Of a stretch of DNA of 21,057 bases, positions 1 to 7,217 are shown piece after piece; the stretch's first letter is position 1, and each line of letters begins with the position of its first letter. A model generated the notes under the pieces. That model was not told the DNA's origin, did not search any database, and worked only from the letters and a program-made list of their open reading frames with translations. This stretch comes from an uncultured Candidatus Altimarinota bacterium (GTDB lineage: Bacteria > Patescibacteriota > Gracilibacteria > BD1-5 > UBA6164). Location: the NCBI GenBank assembly GCA_937864995.1, contig CALMDL010000320.1, positions 1 through 21,057 of the forward strand, read 5' to 3'. A program made the translations under genes and the position numbers.

Positions 1-1107
1 ATCAACTACATTGAATGTAGAAGAAACAACGTAATCACCTTCAACAGTAGAAGATGCTTCTAAGTTAGTTAAAGCAACTTTATGAGAAACTGTACCAGTA
101 CTAGATGCAACATTAGCAGTTACATAAAGAGTTTGAGTTTCACCAGCTTTAATAACAGTATCGTTTTCAAAAGCTAAATCAGATTCATTATTTGAGAATG
201 ATTTTGAAGTACCTTTAGTAGCTTTTTCATTACCTAAGTAAATAGCTAAAACATCTAAATCATCAGCATCAGATAAACCAACATATTCTAAAGTAGCTTC
301 TTTTAAAGTTACATCTTCAGAACCAGCAGTTACATCAAAAGCTAATACAGTAGTTCTATCTCTACCAGCAGCAACATATCCAAGAGTTGGAGTTTCTGGA
401 GATAATTCTACAGATAATACATCATCACCATCAACTACAGGAGTAGTAACAGTAGTGTTATCATCAGTAGTTTCTTCTTCATCACCAGTTAAACCACCTA
501 ATAAATCACCAAGTAAATCATTCATAGAATCATCACCAGCGTTTAAAGCGTTAGCACCAGCTTCGAATACAAAACCTCTAGTAGCAGCAGTATCATAGTT
601 TGTAAATGATGAAACAACACCATTTTCAACAGCGAATGCTACAACTTGTTCTTGCCAAGTAGTACCTTTAGCAGCATCGAATGCGTAAGCATCACCAAAT
701 GCAGCTTTTACAACCATACCTACAGCTTCAGCTTTAGATATGTTAGCTTCTGGTCTGAAAGTTGGATTTTTTGCAACTAAACCAGCATCAGCTAAAGCGT
801 TAACAGAAGCCCAAGCCCAAGTATTTGGAGTTGTTTCAGTAACGTCTGAGAATACTGCAGAGTAAGTAGTAGCTTTTGGAAGACCAGCTATACCTCTAGC
901 AACAGCAGCGATTTCTTGTCTTAAAACATTTTGATCTAAGTTGTAAGCAGCTGAATTATCAGAGTGGTTGTTAATAATACCAGCTTCTGCTAAAGCGTTT
1001 GCAGCTCCAACTTCAGAAGTGCTGTAAGCAGATACTCCAGTAGAGAAAATCCCTGAAACAAGAGTAACTAATGCAACAGCAGCAGTAGTTTTTTTAAATA
1101 AATTCAT
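1..1107 (-). CDS. S-layer homology (SLH) domain surface protein, N-terminal part
   Basis: Secreted cell-surface protein, probably a main S-layer component. The first 369 codons are visible and the gene continues past position 1. Residues 1-27 form a signal peptide (basic MNLFKK, a hydrophobic stretch, then a cleavage site near VSA-YS). Residues 30-195 hold about three SLH-like repeats; the middle one has the typical pattern FSDV...WAWASVNALADAGLV...FRPEANISKAEAV. SLH domains normally bind secondary cell-wall polymers. An acidic Asp/Glu/Thr linker at about 193-225 leads into a beta-rich part. Codon use is unlike every neighbour: all 28 visible glycines are GGN (mostly GGT) and none is TGA, and alanine and valine codons are strongly GCT/GTT biased, as expected for a very highly expressed gene. 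It lies 38 bp after the glycosyltransferase with no terminator between them. No Shine-Dalgarno sequence is seen before ATG. The SLH assignment is firm; the name S-layer protein is inference. Confidence 0.88.
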   Translation of the reverse strand, partial: MNLFKKTTAAVALVTLVSGIFSTGVSAYSTSEVGAANALAEAGIINNHSDNSAAYNLDQNVLRQEIAAVARGIAGLPKATTYSAVFSDVTETTPNTWAWASVNALADAGLVAKNPTFRPEANISKAEAVGMVVKAAFGDAYAFDAAKGTTWQEQVVAFAVENGVVSSFTNYDTAATRGFVFEAGANALNAGDDSMNDLLGDLLGGLTGDEEETTDDNTTVTTPVVDGDDVLSVELSPETPTLGYVAAGRDRTTVLAFDVTAGSEDVTLKEATLEYVGLSDADDLDVLAIYLGNEKATKGTSKSFSNNESDLAFENDTVIKAGETQTLYVTANVASSTGTVSHKVALTNLEASSTVEGDYVVSSTFNVVD

Positions 1108-1145
1108 ATTTGAAATTATTAATAATAAATAAAATATATATATTT

Positions 1146-2192
1146 TTATGAATAAAAGATATCTTTTAGGCTCTTTTTGAAATTAGCTTCAGAAAATCTA
1201 AGTTTTATATCTAAACAATTAATTGAAAGGTTTTTGTGTAATTCTATATCAGTCAATATATCTAAAACTTTTCTAGTAAATTCAGAATCTGAGTTTACTA
1301 AAAATCCATTTTGTCAATCTTGTATGATTTCTCTAGAACCATTTATATCAAATGCAACAACAGGAACTCCTATACTCATAGCTTCTATTATAGTCATTCA
1401 AAATGAATCTATCTTAGAAGGAAAAAGGCAAACAAGCGATTTTTGCAGATTGTCGATTATAGACACATTGTCTAACAATCATAAAAATGATACATTTAAA
1501 TCATCTTTATATTTATCTTTGAAAAAATCTAACTCATTTCAAATTCATCATATATTTAATTTAAGTCAATCAACTTGACCTTTTAACATATCATAAGTTT
1601 GAAACACTTGACTGATATTTTTTCACTCTACCCATCTACCATAAGTAAATATAGTTTTTGATGTAAAGTCTACTTCATTATAAGCTACCTTTGTAAAATC
1701 TCTATCCAATAAAGGATGGAGTATTTTAGAATCGATACCAAAAATGTCTTTCAAAGAACTTTGTAGATAAAAACTATTAGATACAACTTCATCTATAAAC
1801 AAAATAGAAGCTCTTTCTAATAATCTTTTAATCCATATATAAACGTTTGTATCTTTACCATAATACCAAGGATAATGATGATGCCACCAGATAAGTTTAG
1901 CCTTCGAAAAGAAAATCAATTTTGACAACACTCATACAAAATGCATGGGTGAGTTTCAAATTATTATATAGTCACTGTTTCTTATAGCGTAAGCAATTTG
2001 CAGCTTACTTAAACAATTTACTTTAAAAGTAATATTGTCTGAAAATAAATTTTCATCATAAGAAAAAGTATAAAACTCTACACTATTTTCTTTTTTTAAT
2101 AAATTTGATAAATAAATCATCATATTTACTGCTCATCACTTTTTGTTAACATTAGGATGTAGCACGCTTATTATCTTGTCTTTTGGAATCAT
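1146..2192 (-). CDS. Glycosyltransferase, GT4-type (GT-B fold)
   Basis: 348-residue glycosyltransferase that probably transfers a sugar from a nucleotide-sugar donor to a cell-surface glycan or glycoprotein. The C-terminal half carries the GT4 signature: IDSFGMTIIEAMSIGVPVVAF at about 261-281 (E-x7-E type motif, with Asp in place of the first Glu), followed by GSREIIQDGQNGFLV at 285-299. The glycines in DSFG and in QDG are TGA codons, which is good evidence for the code. The N-terminal half starts ISVLHPNVNKKGGAVNM, a typical N-terminal glycine loop. There is no signal peptide or membrane helix, so it is cytoplasmic or peripheral. The gene has its own promoter and an unusually long structured leader upstream, and ends 38 bp before the SLH protein gene. 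The closeness suggests joint expression and perhaps S-layer or wall-polymer glycosylation, but the substrate cannot be read from the sequence. Confidence 0.88.
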
Positions 2193-2379
2193 ATATCTTT
2201 TGTATTAGAAAAATACAAGGTTAAAGCCTTAACCCAAAAGTTGTACACAACTCTGGGAAACAACTATCAATGATATTGATAACTATTCCCCAAAGTCATA
2301 TAACAAGCCTTTTAGATAAAGCTAAAAAGTCTTTAAAAATTTTTCGGATTATTTTAAAGATCCCCCTCAAATTAATACG
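2193..2379 (-). promoter_or_regulatory. Long structured 5' leader of the glycosyltransferase gene (six hairpins)
   Basis: Non-coding stretch of about 187 nt between the predicted transcription start (near 2379) and the ATG at 2192. Inverted repeats follow each other closely: 2330-2338 with 2352-2360 (9 bp); 2308-2315 with 2322-2329 (8 bp including one G-U); 2255-2290 (about 16 bp, loop of 3, one bulge); 2233-2257 (about 10 bp, loop UGUA, one bulge); 2219-2224 with 2229-2234 (6 bp, loop of 4); 2200-2206 with 2212-2218 (7 bp, loop of 5), ending 7 nt before the start codon. The two longest helices pair better as minus-strand RNA, where G-U pairs replace A-C mismatches, which suggests that the minus strand is the functional RNA. 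Neighbouring helices share bases (2255-2257 and 2233-2234) and may compete. No known riboswitch, tmRNA, 6S or RNase P motif was recognised. Confidence 0.6.
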
Positions 2380-2385
2380 AGCAAT

Positions 2386-2414
2386 ATAATATCTGTTTTG
2401 TATTATAAAGTCAA
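2386..2414 (-). promoter_or_regulatory. Sigma-70-like promoter of the glycosyltransferase transcript
   Basis: The -35 box TTGACT (2409-2414) and the -10 box TATTAT (2386-2391) are separated by exactly 17 bp on the minus strand. The predicted start is near 2379. The same layout (TTGA-type -35, 17 bp, TATTAT) occurs before two other operons in this window. Confidence 0.65.
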
Positions 2415-2429
2415 ACATAGAGCGTTATA

Positions 2430-2469
2430 TTTCACACAATCTTCACATAACTCACACAATCTTCACATA
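2430..2469 (-). repeat. Four tandem 10-bp direct repeats upstream of the promoter (candidate operator)
   Basis: Read on the minus strand, four 10-mers follow without gaps: TATGTGAAGA, TTGTGTGAGT, TATGTGAAGA, TTGTGTGAAA. They share a TGTGA core, and units 1+2 and 3+4 also form an 18-bp direct repeat with a 20-bp period. The block lies 15 bp upstream of the -35 box, about 51-90 bp before the predicted start. The 10-bp period puts each unit on the same face of the helix, as for regulators that bind in tandem such as OmpR/PhoB-type response regulators. A further CTTCACACA-like copy (plus-strand reading) lies near 2480-2488. The binding protein is unknown. Confidence 0.55.
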
Positions 2470-2487
2470 CATTAAATTTCTTCACAC

Positions 2488-2525
2488 AAAAAAAATGACT
2501 ATTTGTGATTAAATAGCCATTTTTT
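2488..2525 (-). terminator. Intrinsic terminator of the type IV pilus operon
   Basis: The stem arms 2491-2504 and 2511-2524 (14 bp, loop of 6) pair fully as minus-strand RNA with one G-U pair, followed by a run of eight U. It starts about 10 bp after the pilC stop codon. Read as plus-strand RNA it has an A-C mismatch, so the minus direction is favoured. Confidence 0.8.
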
Positions 2526-2534
2526 GTTTTTTTA

Positions 2535-3698
2535 TTAAGTTTGACTTACCGTATCTGCTAGGTTCATTATTGGTTGCATTATAGCAACAGCAATAAATCA
2601 TACAATTATAGCCAATGTAACCAATATAAATGGTTCTAAAAGTTTGTTTAAAACTCAAATCGTATTATCAACTTGATCATCGTAAAAGTCAGCAACTTTT
2701 AAAATAGTTTGGTCAAGCTTAGCGGTTTGTTCTCAAACTTGTATCATTTGTACCATCATATCTGGAAACAATTTATCTCAATCAAGAGATTCCCACATCT
2801 TGATACCTCAAGCAATATCTTCACTTAAAAGTATAATTCTTTGTTTATATACTTCATTTCATACTGCTTCAGATGTAATTCTAAGAGATTCTACAATTGA
2901 AACTCAAGAACCTACTAATCATGAAAAAACTCTAGAAAATTTTGATAAAATAAGTTTTTTATTTATTTGTCAAAATACAGGTATTTTAAGTATAATACTA
3001 TCATAAATATATTTTCAGTCTGGTGTTGTTTTCCAAAATAATACTCATATATATAAAACAACTACAACTATAATCATCAAAAACCAATAATTTACAAACA
3101 AATCAGACATAGCAATAAGCAATTTTGTAGTTCATGGTAAATCATCCTTTGAATCAAATATTTCAAGAAGTTTTGGTACTACCATAGTCATCATAACTCA
3201 AACTACTCATACAACTACTATTACGATAAACATAGGATACATCATTGCTGATTTAATTTTACCAGATATACTTTCTACTTTTTCAATTTGAGAAGCCAAA
3301 TCTGATAATGCCCTATTTAATTGTCAAGTTTTTTCTCATGATCTTATAATTCATATTTCAGCCTCTCAAAAATTATTAGGATACATTGACATACATTCTG
3401 ATAAACTTTTTCATTCTTTTAATTCATCACAAAAAACTGTCATTATTTTTTTAAAAACTGGATTTTTTTCTTGTTTTTCCATTATAGCAACAGATTTCAT
3501 AATTCACATTCAAGCATTGGTCATTGTAGACAAAAGACGATAAAAAATAACCTTTTCTGCTGTTTTAACTTTTTGTAATCACATCAAGAAATCGTTTATG
3601 GTATCCATAAGCGTTAGGTTTTTTGTATCTTCATTATTTTCGACATTGTTGCCAGAATCTGATTTTTTATCATCTTCTAGTATTAAAAAATCTGCCAT
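2535..3698 (-). CDS. pilC: Type IV pilus inner-membrane platform protein PilC (GspF family)
   Basis: 387-residue polytopic protein that forms the inner-membrane platform on which the PilB ATPase acts during pilus assembly. Two T2SSF domains are visible, at about 49-175 and 252-375. The first ends in VVPKLLEIF followed by LPGTTKLL, and the second contains FSRVFSGLVGSGVSIVESLRIT, both typical of PilC/GspF. Membrane helices lie at about 154-174, 204-222 and 354-374. Most glycines are TGA codons. Residues 1-48 are a charged linker and do not resemble the small N-terminal domain (YKA..DG...) that usually precedes the first T2SSF domain. The gene is last in the pilus operon, 31 bp after pilB, and is followed by a terminator. 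Confidence 0.95.
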
Positions 3699-3729
3699 AT
3701 TATAATTTTAAAAAAATATTAATTAATTA

Positions 3730-4998
3730 TTAAGCATTTTGTGATTTAGAAGCTCTATATACTTCTTCTAAAGAAGTTAATCAATTTAATGCTTTAATTA
3801 TTCAATCTTGCTCCAAAGAAATCATTCATTCTTTAATTGCTTGAATATTTATATTAAATGCTGAAGATCCTGAAAGTATCATTTCTTTTACTCAAGGAGT
3901 AATATCTAATACTTCATATATTCAAACTCTTCATTTATATCACATATTATCACATTTATCACATCATACAGGACCATAAAAAGTAGGTGCTTTTAATTTT
4001 TCAGCTCAAACTCTTTCTAATAATTCTGCTTTATCAGTTATATTGATAGCATTTTTAATATTATCAATAGTATCTTTTCATAAAGATTTTAAATCTAATG
4101 GTTTTTTACAATGAGGACATAATTTTTTAATAAGCCTTTGTGCAATAATAATATTAACTGAAGCTGGTATCAAAAATGGTTGAACTCACATGTTTAATAT
4201 TCTTGTAATTGTTTCTGCTGAATTATTCGTATGTATTGTAGAAAGTACCAAATGTCAAGTAAGAGAAGCTTCAATTGCAATATCTACTGTTTCCTTAGCT
4301 CTCATTTCTCATACCATTATTATATCTGGATCTTGCCTAAGAGCTGTTCTAAGTCAATATGCAAATGTGTATCATATATCTGGTTTAACTTGTGATTGAT
4401 TTATACCATCAACTTGATTTTCCACTGGATCTTCTAACGTCATTATATTAACATCTATTTTATTTAAATCAGTTAAGGCTGAATAAAGTGTTGTAGACTT
4501 ACCAGATCAAGTAGGTCATGAAGTAAGTATTACCCCGTTTGGCTGAGCAATAGCTTTTTGTATAAGTCTAAGATTTCTTCACTCAATTCATAAATCTGTA
4601 AGTTTTGGAATTTTTTTTGATTTATCAACGATTCTCATTACCACCTTTTCTCAGTGAACAGTTGGAAGAGTTGAAACTCTCAGATCAAGACTTTTTCATT
4701 CAATAGTAGTACTGATTCTTCAATCTTGAGGAACCCTAGATTCATCAATTTTTAAATCAGACATTATTTTAAATCTAGCAACAATTCAAGAATGAAGGAA
4801 GTTTTGGTATTCCAAAATTTCCCTTAATTCTCAATCTAGTCTATATCTTAATCTAACATAAGATGATAATGGTTCTATATGTATATCTGAAGATTCTCAT
4901 AAAACGGCTGCCAAAATAACATAATCACAAACTTTTTGTATATTATCTCATTTATAAACCATGTTTTTTAAGTCTTCTACTACTTCGCTGTATTTCAT
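3730..4998 (-). CDS. pilB: Type IV pilus assembly ATPase PilB (GspE family)
   Basis: 422-residue cytoplasmic hexameric ATPase that powers pilus extension. Motifs in order: SSDIHIEP (37-43), RLDG (53-56), RVPQDGRIS (88-96), Walker A GPTGSGKST (161-169), Asp box [10 protein letters not shown] (184-193), Walker [15 protein letters not shown] (220-233), His box [11 protein letters not shown] (248-258), and a CxxC...CxxC zinc site at 294/297 and 346/349. These fit PilB better than PilT because of the zinc motif and the PilC neighbour. The first two P-loop glycines are TGA codons; by hand count 26 of 31 glycines in the gene are TGA. The protein lacks the N-terminal MshEN domain of long PilB/GspE proteins (often around 560 residues). 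Its start overlaps the 3' end of the PilO-like gene by 19 nt, which suggests translational coupling. Confidence 0.95.
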
Positions 4999-6260
4999 AA
5001 TTTATTATTTATTTGTTCTAAAGTTTCTTTGTATTCTTCAAGAACTGTTTTATAAGTATTTACTTGTTTATAAGATTCTTCTATGTTTTCTTTTGTTGAC
5101 AATGATTTTTGTATTGCAACAATAACAACTCATTGTAATTGAGTTAAAACACTATTAATTTCTGTTAATTTTTGTCTATCTCAAGAACTTAAATTTGTAT
5201 TTCACATTGCTTTTCAAACCTCTCATCTAAATTTTGTAAAATCTCAAACAAAATCTTTTATATATTTCTCAATTTTAAATACAGGTATTCATTTTACATA
5301 AAATCTAAGTTGAATTTTTGCAGAATACATTTCTTTTCATTGACTATTTTTTAAGTAATTTACAAAACTAGATTCAGTATCTTTTAAATCAAAAGAAGAA
5401 TCAATATAATCACCTATTTCAATATACTCAATATCAAAAATTTGATTATTAAATATATTATATTTTTCATCTTTTGATTGTCATTTTAAAACTAAATTTT
5501 TAAAATTTGAAAAATCTTTATTTGTTTCAGTTTTAACAACAACATTATTTTCTTTATCTATTTCTAACCTTCATAAATTATCAACAAAATGAAGAAAATC
5601 TATAATTGACTCTTTATTTCAGCTTACTTCAAACAATAATGGTATATAAAATATATTTGTTTGTAGAGATGTATCACCTACTCAGATTGAATAATCATCT
5701 AAAACTTTTAATTCTGTTATTCAAATAGAATTGTTTAAATCAAGACTAAATGTTTCAGCAATTGATTCAATATAGTTTATAAATTTATAATCTGATAATG
5801 AATTTGGTCATAAGTCTGATACATATTCAGAATATACTGGTAATATATTTGAAATAATTTGTTCTTTTTTATCAAATGAAGTCATATCAGAATATTTATC
5901 TGAAATACTTTTTATATGAGAATTAAAATCTTCTTCTGAAATATTTTTTATATTATCATTGTAAAATTTTTCATCTATACTTTTTAAAATTTCATTCATA
6001 TAAAGATTATCTTTTCATTCTTCAGGAGTATAAACAAGTCCTGTAGATAATTTATCTTGAAATTCTTTTAAATTTAATCATTCTTTTTTAACTCTATTAA
6101 TATTTGAGTATGTATCTAAAACTGAAGTTTTTAATCCTTCTATTTCTTTAATATTTGGAAATATATATGAAGCAGAAAAATATATAAGCCCCAATGTAAA
6201 TATTAAATAAATTGAAAAATATATAATAATTGAGTTTTGTTCTCTTTTTGTTCTTTTCAT
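4980..6260 (-). CDS. PilO-like type IV pilus inner-membrane assembly protein
   Basis: 426-residue bitopic membrane protein. A short basic cytoplasmic start (MKRTKREQ) leads to one membrane helix at about 12-33, then a helical stretch and a periplasmic domain. The segment with IPLLFEVSGNKESIIDFLHFVDNLGRLEI resembles the PilO core (beta strand, then a helix ending in a short L-x-R-like turn). PilO pairs with PilN to align the platform and ATPase. The position just before pilB supports this; sequence similarity alone is weak. The reading frame passes a TGA that lies in an ATGA arrangement over the pilB start and stops 15 nt later at TAG, giving the C-terminus GNTAK. The C-terminal 60 residues are probably coiled coil. 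Confidence 0.7.
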
Positions 6261-6264
6261 TTTA

Positions 6265-7125
6265 CTAGAAATTAATTTTTAATTTTACATCAAAAGATGT
6301 TTTATTTGTATAACCATTTGTTTCTCAAGAAACATTTTGTATTTCAAAGACTTTTTGTCTCTCTAATAATGAAAAATCTTTTGAATTTTTTTCAATATAA
6401 TTTAAAAAGCTATTTGCAATAGTAATAGAAGTACCTCAAATTTCATCAGTATTTTTTATTCATGAAAATCATATAATTCATTTTTCATATCATTGAGAAT
6501 ATGAATAACATTGCATTTCCATTATTTTTGTCTCAATATCAATTTTTATTTTCTCACATTGTACTTTTCTTTTATCAATTCATCAAAAATCATTTTTTAA
6601 TAAATCAAATTTTTCCATAATATCAAGTACACTTAATCTATCATTTGTTTTATTTAAAAGAAAAGTAACTTCTTTTGTTTTTGTAAAATTACTATCTTCA
6701 TATATTTTTATTATATTTTCAAGTATTTTTTTAGATTGGTCTAACTTTATATTATCCAAATTTGATTCATAAGTTTTTTTCAAAAATGATATAGAAGAAC
6801 AATAAGTTGTACCTTCTGGTTTAGAAATAGTAGTATCATTAAATATAAAACAAATTGGATCAAGTAAGGATTTATCTGCAAATGAGTCACTTTTTTGAAT
6901 ATATATATATCCATATAAAACTACTACAATAACAAATAAAAACCAAAAAATATTTTGGAAAATTTTTCAAGATAAACTTAAATAATAATAAGTATCTTTT
7001 TTTTCTTCTTCTTTTAGTTTTTCAACCTCATCAATCAAAGAAGAATCCGTAGCAAACTCATCAAAAATATTTACTGAACTTGTTTCAGCCTCTTTATTTT
7101 GATCTTTTAGTGCGTTTTCTGACAT
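6265..7125 (-). CDS. Bitopic membrane protein, first gene of the pilus operon (possible PilN role)
   Basis: 286-residue protein with a charged cytoplasmic N-terminus (residues 1-50, many Glu/Lys), one membrane helix at about 57-77, and an extracytoplasmic part with a helical stretch (115-180) followed by a more beta-rich end. Four cysteines (92, 109, 190, 206) lie outside the membrane and could form disulfides. No family was recognised. Its place directly before the PilO-like gene (4 nt gap) and the same bitopic layout suggest the PilN role of the PilN-PilO pair, but no PilN motif is visible and no PilM gene precedes it. The promoter at 7159-7187 gives a short untranslated leader of about 27 nt. 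The stop codon is TAG. Confidence 0.6.
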
Positions 7126-7158
7126 ATAAAGTTTTTTAGTAAAATAATAACTAATACA

Positions 7159-7187
7159 ATAATATCATAAAAAAATTATAATATCAA
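7159..7187 (-). promoter_or_regulatory. Promoter of the type IV pilus operon
   Basis: Minus-strand -35 box TTGATA (7182-7187) and -10 box TATTAT (7159-7164), spaced by 17 bp. The predicted start is near 7152. The -35 box overlaps the U-tract of the dinG terminator, so the two transcription units abut. Confidence 0.65.
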
Positions 7188-7217
7188 AAAAAAGACTTTA
7201 CAAATAAGTAAAATCTT
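7186..7217 (-). terminator. Intrinsic terminator after dinG
   Basis: The arms 7191-7201 and 7208-7218 form an 11-bp stem with one G-U pair and a 6-nt loop, followed by a run of about eight T on the minus strand. The hairpin starts at the dinG stop codon. Confidence 0.75.

Noticed and set aside
1108..1145. Own promoter or terminator between the glycosyltransferase and S-layer genes
   Set aside because: Only AT repeats are visible; no convincing -35/-10 pair and no hairpin with T-run, so neither is annotated.
1177..1578. 133-residue plus-strand open frame
   Set aside because: Antisense to the C-terminal half of the glycosyltransferase, which has clear GT4 motifs; no start context or family match on the plus strand.
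2193..2379. tmRNA, 6S RNA, RNase P RNA or SRP RNA
   Set aside because: No tRNA-like ends or tag frame, no conserved RNase P or SRP motifs, and no large central bubble with closing stem that clearly fits 6S. The position before a coding gene fits a leader better.
2430..2469. CRISPR-like short repeats
   Set aside because: Units are only 10 bp, without spacers, and placed upstream of a promoter; a regulatory site fits better.
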